Shown here one piece after another: positions 1-12,680 of a stretch of 64,000 bases of DNA. The notes beneath the pieces were generated by a model. The model made no database searches, was not told the DNA's origin, and saw only the letters and a program-made list of their open reading frames with translations. The position numbers and the translations under genes are program-made. Source of the DNA: Penelope pileata (Eukaryota; Chordata; Aves; Galliformes; Cracidae); NCBI GenBank assembly GCA_013396635.1, contig WBMW01004027.1, positions 124,001 to 188,000 on the forward strand, given 5' to 3'. The stretch's first letter is position 1. Every line of letters begins with the position of its first letter.

Positions 1-2917
1 ATTGTGCGCCTGACGCCTTCGCGTGCTCAGCTTTAGAGGAAATAACACCATTACTGACAATGAGAAGCCAACAGCGGGAGATGAGAGACCGAAACCTTGT
101 TGCACAGATGAATATTTATAGCTGTATTGTGAGCATCTATTTTCTTGGATTATACCAGAAGATATGATAGCAACACTAAAGGAAATTACTTTATGAATTT
201 AATATCCATATAATTCCTGTACTGATTTCATTCATCTAGATTTGGTGGCATTTTACGTGAATGGTAAGCTCTGTTCCATCATTATTCTTATTACAGCTAA
301 TAATAAACATTGTTACCATAACTAATTACCAGTTTTCTCTTTCAAATCTATAAACAGCAACCAGGAGAAAGATGCAATAAAAGCAGATATATGGGGCATT
401 TAGAAATTGCTTAAGCAGCTACGCTATGATCTTGTGCTAAGGACTTCCTACAGCTAAAATACGTCTCTGACATACCTGGAGGCATTCTACTAAGCACTGA
501 AGTGATGAGATTACAGTCAAATTAGGAACTGGTGCCTTTTTTCTCCTCCAAAATTTTGTCTCAATTTTATCTCAATTGCCTTAAAAGCCTCTTAAAACTG
601 CACCAGTAAAGACTTGGTTGTAATGAAACTGAAGCTGGTTTAACGAGCACTGGACAAAAGTCTTTGGTGGGTTTACCCAGCTCCCCAGCTGTTTAATGGG
701 AAGCAGAGTTAGATCCCCCACCAGAAGATGGGGAGAGGTACAGGCACAATTCAGTACTCCCAAGTGGTGCCTTGAGGCAGCTGGGATGCATGCACCGAGG
801 CATGGGACAGCCATCTAGAGCAGGCATGAACCACACAACCTATAGGAACCCATTGCCCTTCTGTCTCACAGAGCATTTATGGCACCTGAAGATGCACTTG
901 GTCTCTCTTTTACTGGACCACAACCAGGGATTTTTCCTCATGATCAGTGTCTCTTCAGTCCATGGCACAGCCAGGCCCATCTCTCATGAAGGTGGGTCTA
1001 GAGAACAGAACTGCTGCTCTACTGTATTCCAAGTTTAGTTCTTCCAATGTTTAAAATGCTATTCTAGCCTCAGCCCCTACCCAAGCCCCTGTGGGTAACC
1101 TGATGTCTCCAGGAGCTAGACCACAGTTCACTGCCCTGATGGCATCCATCTCTGCCCTGATAAGTCACTGCACCTTCTTGGATACCAGTCAGCACCTAAA
1201 CTTGCAGTATTCAAAGGATACTAACACTTAGCAAACTTGTTGGTTTTCATCTGTGCCTTCCTCATAGCCTGTCTCACTATAAACTGTGATTTAGCCTTCG
1301 GTGTTTTGCCATGTAGACACTAAACCTGTTGATTAGTTACCTGCTTTCCACATATTTCACCCTCTCTAGATGGATAACTGCAGCATCTTTAATCCCGATA
1401 CTCAACACTAGTAAATAGCATGGCACAGAGCACCAATGCAGTCAAGCCAATCCCGTGTTAGTAACCATTGCTTTTATCACTGCACAAACACAAAAAGTGT
1501 TATCAGATAGAAATAATTTCCTTTAAAACATAGTGCTGACAGGTGCCTTGAAGTATGTCAAGAGTCCACAGACAGTCCTAAAGTTCAGTAAAAGCAAAGG
1601 TCTTTCCCAAACATTCTCCACCCAACAAAAGGAGCAATTAAGTCCCTTGTTGCCTTAAAGACACCACGGAAACTGGGTCAACATTAACCTGATCCAACAT
1701 CCTGACAAAGCAGGGAACTGCAGCAACACAGGCAGGTAAATATCTGGAGAAGATGGTCTTAAACCAGCATCACTGTCAAGAAACCATGTCCTGAAAGAAG
1801 TAGACACATGCCACAGGGAAATGATTGTGAGCTTAACATATAAAGAAGTTTAAGGAGTGGGATCTAACCATCAGCTGGCTGCCAGCAGAGGCAGCCAGGG
1901 CAGTGAAAATAAGAAATCAGAAAGCAGAAGTCTCCTGAGAGGCTGTGCTGTGCTCACCACGAAACAGTCATATCTCTATGGCTTCAGATAGAAGAAGGCA
2001 ACTGGCGGCCATTTCAGTATATGGAACAGTCCCAGCATCTCCCCTCTCCCCTTTGGGGCTTTTGGAAGTGGCCAGTCCCACCCTCCCTCCCCATCTTGCT
2101 TGGCTCACACCATTCAGGTCATCATGGAAATCCTCTCAATCTCTTTCAGCCTCATCCACGACCTCCCTCAGATGACTTTTCTTGCATTTCAGTTGGCGCA
2201 TGCTCTGAGATATAACCATATTTTAGACATGTTTGTGGGAAGACTGAGTTACTGTTCCTTTTACTACAGGAGTAAGTAGACGCACTGCAGTATTTACAGC
2301 CCCATTTCACAAGGCACCATACAGATGGGTCTGAAGAGACAGTCCCTTCCCTGAGCACAGTACAGATGAGGCAAGGAAAGACCTAGGAAATTTATTATAG
2401 TTACTCAGTAGCAAAGCAAGGGGAAAAAAAATGTGCCACTCCTGAGCTTGGTGTTCTGCCCAGACAATTTTACCATTCCTGCCTTTTTAGTACATTTAAC
2501 TTTCCCTTTAGCTGGCATTTTGTTGAAACAAACTTTATGGTCCATAGCATCAGTGGTACCAAAATATGGCAATTAATCACAGCCAGCTGCCAAGTTTCTA
2601 CTGAGTTCAAGCATTTAAGTCACAATTAGCAGACACAATATTTCAGGATATCAATTTAGACAAAACATTGAAACGCTGAACCGAACTTGATCTATGACAT
2701 TGGCAGAGTTGCAACGAGTCCATTATCATACAGCTGCATTCATCATAATTTACCTCGTGGCTGCTGAGCACTGCTGCGATCACCAGGCCGTGAAAGAGAG
2801 GCCTATAAGCCATCCTTGAATCTGCAGCGATGAGGGCTCCAACCTCGCTTGCCCAGCAAATTTTGCTATCCTGTTTCACACACACACACACATCCAATAA
2901 AACTCTAAGACAGCATT
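1..2917. other. intergenic DNA, no recognisable feature
   Basis: Short ORFs only, none resembling a known protein. No CR1 tail, LTR or RNA gene was noticed apart from the small (CA)n at 2877-2891. Confidence 0.6.
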
Positions 2918-3092
2918 AGAACAGGTTGCCCAGAGAGGTGATGGAAGCCCCATCCCTGGAGACAGTCAAGGTCAGGCTGGACCAGGCTCTGAGCACCCTG
3001 ATCGAGCTGTGGGTGTCCCTGTGCATTGCAGAGGAATTGGACCAAATGACCTTCAAAAGTCCCTTCCAACTCAAACAATTCTATGATAGTAC
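2918..3092 (+). mobile_element. CR1 LINE 3' fragment
   Basis: ACAGGTTGCCCAGAGAGGTG, CCCCATCCCTGGAGAC, GTCAAGGTCAGGCTGGACC, CTTCAAAAGTCCCTTCCAAC and a decayed tail ATTCTATGATAG. This is the last ~175 bp of CR1. A short (CA)n lies just to the left (2877-2891). Confidence 0.9.
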
Positions 3093-3979
3093 ATACTTTA
3101 GGACCAAAAAAGACTTAGCTTTGCAGTAACAAGCCCCAGAAGTGCCAGGTATTACCAGGTTACAGAGGGCTCCGATTCTTAACCAGCAAGTCAGACCTCC
3201 TGCAGGGTCAGCTGTAGGTGCAGCTGGAAGGCTGACACAGGTGAAGCAGATAGGGCTAAAATTGCCTACTGCTCAGGCTGCATTTGTGCCTGTCTCTACT
3301 GACAGGGTGTAAGGGGACCTGAGCTGGCTTAACTGCACCTCACAGCCAGCCAGAGCATGAACACCCCTCCCCATCTACCTCTCTGGCCTCCATTCACCAT
3401 TGTCCCTAACTTCATTTGCATTTCAGATAAAGTCATCAGAGAGGAATAGAAGTAATCTGTCTGTAGCACTGGTGTTGCTTAGCCCACACTATCCCAACCT
3501 GGAAGGTATTGCTGAAGTTATAAACATTATACACTTGGCATGATACCCCTAAAAAGAGAGCTATAAAAAGGCTATTATCACAAAAGAGTATCTCTTGAAA
3601 AGCAGGATTTTCCCCTCTCCTTGATATTAATATTGAATTATCCCCAATATTGTATTAATTTTTTTATTTATGCATAAAATTTATTGAGTCATTACTGGGT
3701 TTAGCTTTAATCACAAACTGATCAAACAACTTCTACTGAAGAGCAGAAAGAGACGATTCAAGTGCCCATCCAAAGAGCTTGCAGTAGCTAAATCTGCTGG
3801 GGGTGCTGCAGAATCAATGTGCAAGTAGGAAACTGAAATGCAGGATTACATTGGGGATACAGAGCAGAAAAGAGCAGCTACATTTTCATGCAGAGCTTTC
3901 TGAAACAAATGCTGCTGCCAGCCTGGGATTGCTGCAGTGACCCCAACGCTCACCCTGCTTCGAGCAGGAGCTTGAGATC

Positions 3980-4018
3980 CTGAGGTCCCTTCCAACCTGC
4001 ATTATCCTATGATCCTCG
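3980..4018 (+). mobile_element. CR1 LINE tail scrap
   Basis: TGAGGTCCCTTCCAACCTGC followed by ATTATCCTATGATCCTC. Only the last ~40 bp of a CR1 copy are recognisable. Confidence 0.65.
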
Positions 4019-7000
4019 GTAGCCCCCCACCTCCTGCCAGCTGTGTTGCATCCTTAGCATGGGTTTCCCTGGACAGCAGACTTTGATTCAGGATCTCCAA
4101 GAATTGTTACCCATGTTACAAATCCAGATCATTGTTTAGCATGTTTTGCAGGCTCAGAAAAAGAAATAAAAAACACATTAGGAGTGAACCCTGGGCTGAT
4201 GTGTTGCATTCTGCAGAATAGAAGTGATTTAATAGGTATGTCAGTGTTGGAAGCCAGAAAGAACCATCACTGAGTCTGACACCTACATGGGCTGAAGTCT
4301 TTTAGTGTAGCCAATGATCTGCAGCAAACCCTTCTCTGCCATGATTATTTTGCTCATAAATGCAGCAGCATGAGAGGCATCTTCAGAAGCTGAGATACCT
4401 TGAGGTCTGAAGAAGATGTCAGCATAGGAAAGAGGCACTGAAATCTTTTTGCGGGCCTGGATGCTTGCTTATTAGCCATTGAAGGAAAAATGAGGCCTCA
4501 ACTGAGATTCAAGGCCTCAGAGAAAAGCAGTTTCTTCTCCAACCACCCCTGCTCTCCCCTTGAGGCTCACAATCTGTGTTTGAGTCTGGGTTCACATCGG
4601 ACTCAAAAGGGCTGTAAGGTTGGCCCAGGCTCAAATGGCTTCTTCAATCTTTGGGGGATTAAATGTGACACAATGCCCTTTATGTCTTTGGCTCACGAAT
4701 CTGAAAACATTTCTAATATTTTGCTAATTGAATAAAATATACTAGCAGCTGAACACTCAGAGTCAGATCACAAAAAGACACTGATCCCACTGGCCTGGCA
4801 GCACAGACCTCACCAACACGAGTAAAGTGCAGGAACACAGATGGTGATCACCTTGGTCAGGTAGGCAGCTTTGGCCAGATGGCCAGAGTCACAAAGCAGG
4901 AAGCTAGTTAGGGAAGATTTTGTGTCAAAATTCACACGTGCACCTTTTATTTTTAAATCAGTAATGTTAAAAATGGGACTCAGCTCCAGAGATACATCTT
5001 GGCACCCAGATACAGGTGTGAGCAGGCTGACTAAGCTGCTGTGCCATCACTGGAGACCTGGGGGTCAATTTAGCAGCCAGCTTATGGCAGTTTGCGTGTC
5101 CCAGGCTGCCCTCCCTCTCCTCTCCAGCAGCCCATGGGTCTTGCATAGGTGCTGCATCACATTTACAAGCCCCACATGCAAGTCTTGGCTCATTGGCCAA
5201 AACTCTGTGGGGGAATATGCATACCTTCATTAGGCAAAAGCTGGATTTAGGTGCCTGAATCTGGAGCTGAGTGAAACCATTCCTTTCCCTCTCTGTGCAA
5301 AGTAATCACACAGATGATGTCTATGATTCCCCTTCTCCTCAATCTAAAATCTTGCCTAAGAAATCATTTGCTAGTTTGTAATATTTCTAAAAACATTCAG
5401 GTAAGAAAATCAATGACTAGGGAAGCCACTAACAACCAGGATACCCATACTCCTGGTGTGCAAGATTCAAGCTGCTCCATCTATGGACATAGTGATTAGA
5501 ATAATATAATCACAGAATCTAAGTTTACTTCTTTGCTGTTTTGCATGAGAGAACTTCACCTGCTCATGAGACAGAGAATGGTTTAATGCTCAGCTGCTAG
5601 CAGGAGGCGAAGCAGAGGTCGTTCCTGGCTCAAATGAGTCTCAGGCTCTGCAGCCTCCTGCCCTCAAGGGGCTTTCTGCTGCCTGGGATAATTGGCATTT
5701 ATGAGCTGTTCTTTAGAGCCGCATGTGGAGCACATCATTCTCAAGTCCCAAGGCCGGGATTCACTTCTGTAATGGGAAGAAGAGATGTATAAAACAAACA
5801 AGCGAACAGGGTAAAAATAGGCACAAACCAAACGCCAGAGTGCTGCTAATCACACCCTCTCATTAATCACCTGGCACGTTCAGCTGTGTCAAACAATGTT
5901 CTTGCTGAAGGGAGGCCAAGCCACATGCTCTTTGCAGAATTAACCCAAACCTGAGCTCACAGGGCACACAGTGCTCTGTGTTCCTGTGGCCGCATAGGAA
6001 CAAGGGTGTTTACAGGCCTGCATGGAGCCAGAATCTTGTCTGTGCTTTCCACTTGCACCTACCACCAAGAGCAGCCTCTGCCCCCCTCTCCTTTCCCTGT
6101 CACAAGGGGTAGAAGGTTCCCCAACCCTCCAACTCTTTGATCCTGTGAGAAGCGTTTCCTTGCTTATGCCTTTGTCAGATGCAGGAGGATTTGATGATGC
6201 CACCCAACACACAGCACAGTTCCCATGATTTCAGTGTCTGAGCTCTTAGGCTGCAAGCAAGGCTTTCAAGCTTTCCTCCACAGCCCTGGGGCAAGAAACA
6301 GAGAACTGCCACTCCTGATACAGACACAGAGGCTGAGAGATGTCAGCCCTGCCTTTGGTCTACAGTGTGGGCTGAATTTCTCTGATCCTACCCACCCTCA
6401 ATCTCCTGCGTGACTGGCATTCAGGTGATCTTCACATGCAGGGGAGGAACGAAACAAAACTGGGTTCATTACAACTACCCACCAAGAAAAAAATAACAGT
6501 TTCAAGCTGTAAATCCCAGCACACACTCTAACAACATAAAAACAATCTATCCAGGAGAAGGCGTTCTCCCCACCCTGATGGCATTATTCACACATTAAAT
6601 CAGAACTGACAAAGCAATCTTTTCAGCTGAGCTGTTCTCGTTCTTCTTTTTGTATCACGATGAAATAATTCCCCTTTTTAACAACTTCCAAACGTTCGTG
6701 AGGATGCATTATTGAAGCAGCGGTGCAGATATCCGAGCGGATGATATGTTTGACTTTTTCAAAGCAGCAAATAGACAGGATGTTAATGAATTGGAGGAGT
6801 ACTAAAAATTTGCTTTGCAAAAGGAAATTTTTTAACTGCATAAACCAACACAGCAAATATTGATTGCATCCGCACCACAACAAGGCAAGCGAAGGCTGAT
6901 TTATGACAGCACCCCACCCTCACTGTCCAACCAGATTTAATATAGTTGCCACTCCGTGACACAATGATGTATACCTTGGTGGCAATCTAGAAAATAATTT

Positions 7001-10000
7001 GCAAGGAGTAACAGTTTGTTCTTCAGCCATCAGCCATAAAGCTGTCAGGGGAGGGTCTCCAGGCTGGCAATGGGACGGTGATGGAGCAAAGAGGATTGCA
7101 AAATTTTGTGGGTTTGAGGGAGGAGAGGAGAAGATCTCAAATTTATGGATACGAGAATTTTCATGAGACTGTGTTGTTACCGGTTTTATTTTAACCATAA
7201 ACCAAAGGTAACACAGTCTTCATACACAGTGTTTACCAATCCTCACTTTTCATTTTCTGACAAAAATTCAAATGGGCCTTGCTGTACAGGTTGACGATGC
7301 GGCCATTCGTTGTCTGAAGTTAGTGCTTCCTGACAGCTCTGGGAACAGCTTTCCTTTGGGAGCTCTGAGACCAGGGGTAAGGAGGGATGAGGAAGGCAGA
7401 ACCTAAGTTCATCCACATTTTTTTGCTCCTTCACTTGAAACATTTGGGTTTTAGCTAAAGCTGAGAAAAACCCTAATAGCAAATAGGAAAAAAAAAAATC
7501 TTCCAGCCTGAAATGCCTTACGACTTTGGGTCAAATATCTCTGAGCATTTTTGCTTGGGGCAAAGCATTGAAAACACTGACAGAAAAGGGGCCAGCACTT
7601 CCATCACTTCCAGCTCCACTCCGCGTCAGCCCAAGAGCTCCAACAGGAAGGACTGGGATTTGGACTGACACAAGGCCTGGGTGCCCCTCATTACGTGGGT
7701 GGGAGCAGAGATGGGGCACTGCCACTGCATTTCATGACATTGGAGCCTATGGGCAAAGCTGTACAAAATGTCTCCTAGAGAGGGTCTGCTGAAGAGGATC
7801 TTGCTATGGGACCAGGGCAGGAGGGATTGGGGTGAGCCAACAGTGTCATTTAGGTGACTCACTAGAAAGAACATCCATGTTCATGGGCTGTTGAGACACA
7901 AAAACTTGTCCAGGAGATGCCCTGAGACATCCACGTGGCTTTACAGGTCCAGCCACCACTGCTCTTAGAATGACAGATTTATAAGGAAATTCCCACTGGA
8001 TGAGAAGCCCATTTTGCACCTCATCCTCACTAATGCAACAGGGTTTATTCTATTCATCATGAAGAGAGTCTTGTAGGGTAATGAACACCTATACAAGCAC
8101 TGTTTTATGTGCTTCAAACAAGACTGTGTCAAATTGTTGGGCAGTAAATACAACAGTCCCCACTCCCTCCACCATTCCCACGCTGCTTTCACTTCTGTCT
8201 GAAGCTCTCCAACATCCCAGTTACATGACGGTTGGTTGTTTTATGCTTTGTTTCTCTGCTGGACATTGCTCTATCACTCACCTTTAGGGTAGATTGGCTT
8301 TTCACAGAATCACAGAATCGCAGATTTACAACCAAATCTCAAGGTACATCTGATCTGCAGGAGCACCAGTACATCCAGAGATGTTCCACACAAACCTCAA
8401 GGTGGAAAGTGAAGAGGATGCGACTCAGGTGCCTGCTTCAGGCAGAGCACTGGGCACCCAGTTACCCTAGGGAAAAATCCTTTTAGCAGCCCAGAAGCTT
8501 TTGTGGATGTCTTATTTACCAAAATAACAAAAAATGAACAAACAAAACAACAATAACAAAAAGTTAACCATAGAACAGAGCCCTTTCTGGAAACAAGCCA
8601 AGCGTATTTTCTTTAGTTGACTAATTCTTGTTTATTTTTTGAAAGCTGCTGCTATAAAATGCAGAATCCAATTACAATTTCCAAGCTGAAAGAATGGCTT
8701 CCAATTATATTGTTTCTCGTCATTGCTATAATCATTGCAAGAAAGAGTGGATTAATGCTGTATGATTTTGTTTCCTGTACCAGAATCAGATAGTGGCATT
8801 CTCAAAAGATTTATAAAAGACACATTAAATAAACTAACAGTGTTTTTGCAACAGAAATGGACTGTACCGTAAACAGGACAAATTGAAAAATACAGATTTG
8901 CTGCTGCGCTCCAGTGCATGAGAGATGAGGGTAACACAGTAACCATGCATACTGAGTATAAACTGTACGACAAGAAACTGGGAGGGAAACTGAGGTGACT
9001 TTTTAAATGTGAGACTGGGCTTTAGGAGAGCTGGCTTGTGCCTGGCCTGGCAGAAGCTTTCAATGTGGGTTTGGGTAGGTCATGGCCAAGGGGAAGAGCA
9101 GTGCAGCTCCAGATAGAGCCAACATCATTGTCTCCAGGTAGGTGTAAACATGCACGCTTTGGGTGTCTAAGTTCCTGTGATGACAACTTGGCCAGAGATC
9201 TAGTCAACGTAGATCAGTGATCATAAGTGTCTACTTGATGACAACAGTTCTGCTGTCCTTGCTTTGTTTCCTACATGCTTTCTCCAACTACATAATTCTG
9301 CCATGGGTCTGAAGACTTGAGGAGATGGATACGAATCTTGACCCAAATTACTTCTGTGCTTCAGGATGGGGCTGAACCAGAGTTCAGATTGGCATCCATG
9401 AAGCTCCAGTTGGATTTATTCCCAAATCATCCATACTGTGGGAGACAGAGAAGTTCAGCATCTGTTTTGAACTCACCTAACAGTTGCCACAGAAAGATAA
9501 ATCAGCTAAATGACTGATGAGAAACTTCTCACACCTATTGATTTTCCTCCTGGCAGCTAGAGCTAGTTAGTTGCAAGACTTACAGCCTGAAGGCAGGGCA
9601 ACAAGAAAGGAGAGGATGACCTTGGGTAAGACACAGCCCTTCAGGTTGTGAATCCTTCAGAGACATTTCTATATGCAGATGTATGCACTCCACATACACA
9701 GGAACTATTTTCACAGCTCCTAGGCTACAAGACCCCTTCCAGCCTTTCTGCACGGTTGTCCTCCTCCACACAAAGGCTGAGGCAAAGACCCTGAGCCAAA
9801 CTGATCTCATCCTACACGCTGCAGAGAAGCAGCACTGCTCCAGTCCCTAATGGCCCTGCTCGTTGCTGGCTACCATTGGGGAATACAGCATGGGACTCTA
9901 TGGAAGATGCTTTTCTTCCAAGGAGCCCAGCCTCCTTCTGCTGTCCTCTAGGGAGTCAGCAGTGGGTGTCTGTTTCACAGCTTGTGTTAGTATGCATTGG

Positions 10001-12250
10001 TTGGGCTTCTGCTTCTTTCTGTTGTTGTTGTCAATAAAAAATATACATATAAAATCTTTCATGCCTGACAATTCATTTCTCTCCTCCCTAACAGTCCTAC
10101 CTATTCTCCCCCTCGTCAGCCTCCAGCCTTGGGCAACAGAATAAAAGTAACAACAACAAATAGAATAGGTACACTCCTGAAGAAGCATTAAAGACATTTC
10201 TTGTCCACATCAGAGTGAAGATAGGTATTTCTCTAAGGCAGGTCCCATCTGACTGCCAAAGCCACACAGTTCAGACAACATTACTCATACCTGCCTGAAA
10301 AACAAGAAGAAATTTCAGTGTTGCTGGCATACTGAGAGCACAGGGAGGAAAACCAGCTGGGTTCCCTTCCACCTCTCTCCAGCTCGCATAAAAGGATATG
10401 ATCGTAAATCAATATAACATCCACAAAGAATAAAGCAGCGGTGTTCTTGTTTTCATCTTCTATTTCTCCAGCACATTTTCAGCCCCTGAGTTAAGAGCAG
10501 GAACTCAAAACTGTTTTGGTGTCAGAACCTGCCACCTAGAGAACAAAACCACAAATGGGTATAGGTTTGGGGGTTGTTGTGGGTTTGTTTTTTTCTTAAA
10601 ACCACTATCTCATAGCTTTACAGATGTGCTAGAAACTATAAATTTGCTGTGCTGTCTTTTACAGCAACAAAACAGGTTTTAAGAGACCCTTAATTATGTA
10701 TCTGCACAGCACAGACACCATTATAGGCCATTGCGTCGGCTCCCAGCACAAACACTGCTGCATGTGGCTCAGTGATTACAGGACAGAAAAACTTCTTTTT
10801 CTCCCAGTTCTACACATTGGTAGTTTGTGTAAAGAGACTGGGGTTTTTTTTGGTGGTTTTTTTTTTTTTTGGTTTTTCCCTGAGATCATACAACTATTGC
10901 AGAAAGTGAGTCAGTTTTTATTCACAAGTTTTGGATGCTCGGAGTGGCAGTGAACCATCTGGGTCTGAGTTCCGCGGTGCTGTGTGTGCTCAGCAGGCTG
11001 AGGACAGCCTGAGCCAGAAAGCCCACACTGGGACCACAGGAAAAAAAGAAATAAACACACCACAGTGCGCCTCTGAAGAAGTTTCCTGAGGTTTTTTAAC
11101 TTCAACAAACTTCTGAGTGTCCAATTCTAGGAAAATACTCTGTTTCCATCTCAAACTCAAATGGAAGAAGTTGTCAATTCCCTTCTGAAAATCAAAAGTA
11201 TTCCAGCATTTCTGAGCCAAGAAACAATTCCAAAATTTTACATTTTGATTCCAGGTCAATTCAACACTAAACCACATTTTCACAGAGAGGAGGAAAAGGG
11301 AATATATTGCTGTAATCTCCCTCTAAAAACGGTGCCTATCAGAGGCACCATCTCCCCAACACCCTGCCCCTGGGCTCCCATCACTGCACAGACGAGGCAG
11401 GGGAGGCAGAAACGGGTGGGCAGAGGCAGGTGAAACATTGCTGTGAATTCAGGACAGTCAATTACTCGCTCATAATTGTGAATTACATCGCGCAGTTCAC
11501 ACTGTGTCCCCGGTGAAGGGTGCTCAGATGCAAGCTAAGTGCAGCAGTCCCCACGCGCCCCACAGCTGCCTGTAGCAGCCCTCGTGCCTCCCCTGCAAGA
11601 TCCCAGCGTGCCACCCAGTGCCAGGATTTACTTCTAATAGGGGAAGTTTAACGCCTCACTAAATAATTTAAAAAAAAAACTTAAAAAAAGCTTGAATCTA
11701 ACCCTGACAAGCGAGAGGCGGCAGGTAATGCTTAATTCCACCATTTCAGCCCAGTTAAGAGCTCATTACTTGGGATCAGAAGTCAGCTGCCAGTCTGAAG
11801 ATGCCAACACAGAAGCCGACCCCCAAGGGCCTTCCTAAAGCACGATGATGTGCCTCAGTGCCCAGATCCCGACACCGTGCGGCCTGCTGTGCCACATCCC
11901 TCACCCAGCTGCTGCCAGGGGCACAGCCACGGGCCCTGTGTCAGGCCACAGGCACGGGTCGGTCACTGCCCCAAGGCAAAGGATGTTTTTTAGCTACTTT
12001 CAGCCCATTTAATTAGCGGCCTTCTGCCGGAGAGCAGCCTCCAACCCTCTCACCAGCGGTGAGGCCCGTTACTGAGTGCCCCTCCTCACCTTTAAGCTTT
12101 AAATCTTCAACTAAATCCACCTAAACCATCTCAGCACAGCACAGTTTTCATTACCTCAGTGCTCAGGCCCTGTGGAATCTTGATCCACCACAATACGAAG
12201 CAGGAATCCTGAAGCAGGAATTCCTGCAAATTCCTGAAGCAGGAATTGTT
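4019..12250. other. intergenic DNA with AT-rich, possibly conserved non-coding segments
   Basis: No coding exon recognised. The segments at 5690-5900, 6600-6900 and 8620-8780 look non-repetitive, and some retain isolated CpGs in an AT-rich context. They are candidates for conserved regulatory DNA, an inference from texture only. The rest appears featureless. Confidence 0.4.
10848..10872. repeat. T-rich low-complexity run
   Basis: TTTTTTTT-GGTGG-T13-GG-TTTTT; simple T-rich tract without a recognisable parent element. Confidence 0.8.
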
Positions 12251-12680
12251 GTATTTTTCTGCCTAGCAGTGAATTTGGGGATATTTTTGTGTGTAATTGT
12301 ATATTTTTGCAAGGATTTGGGGGCATCTAGCAGACTTTTTAATCCCTTTTGCCATACTTTTGTTTCCAATGGTAAATTTTAAGATATTTTTGGGGTGTAA
12401 TCCTGAATTTTGGGGATTTGGGGGCATTTAGTGCCCTTTTTAAAGCTATTTTTCCATATTTTTGTGCCTAATTCTGATTTGAGGGGGGGGGTTAACTACC
12501 ATGTTAAAGCTTATTTTTGCTATATTTTTAAGTCTAATGTTAAATCTTGTCCATTTTTTCTTGTGTACAATCCTGAATTTGGGCGGGTTTGGGGGGACTT
12601 TACTGCTAGTTTTGAGCCATTTTTTTGCCATTTTTTTCTAACTGTAAATCTTGCATATTTTTGTACCCAACTCTGAATTT
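12251..12680. repeat. T/G-rich minisatellite, diverged units of about 100 bp
   Basis: Units can be aligned from GGATTTGGGGGCAT at 12315 and 12415, GATTTGAGGGGGG near 12477 and GGTTTGGGGGGACT near 12583. Each continues with a C-C-TTTTT...CCATATTTTTG block and, in three of four, TAAAT-TT---ATTTTT--TGT and CTGAATTT. Unit lengths are about 100, 62 (internally deleted), 106 and 97 bp. The style recalls galliform satellite families, but I cannot match it to a named one. Confidence 0.7.

Noticed and set aside
5505..5522. AATCACAGAATCT as a CR1 tail
   Set aside because: Only about 13 bp match, with no CR1 body on either side.
8303..8335. CACAGAATCACAGAATCGCAG as a reversed CR1 tail
   Set aside because: Tail-like octamers are present, but the sequence after them does not continue into a recognisable CR1 3' region, so the call is not secure.
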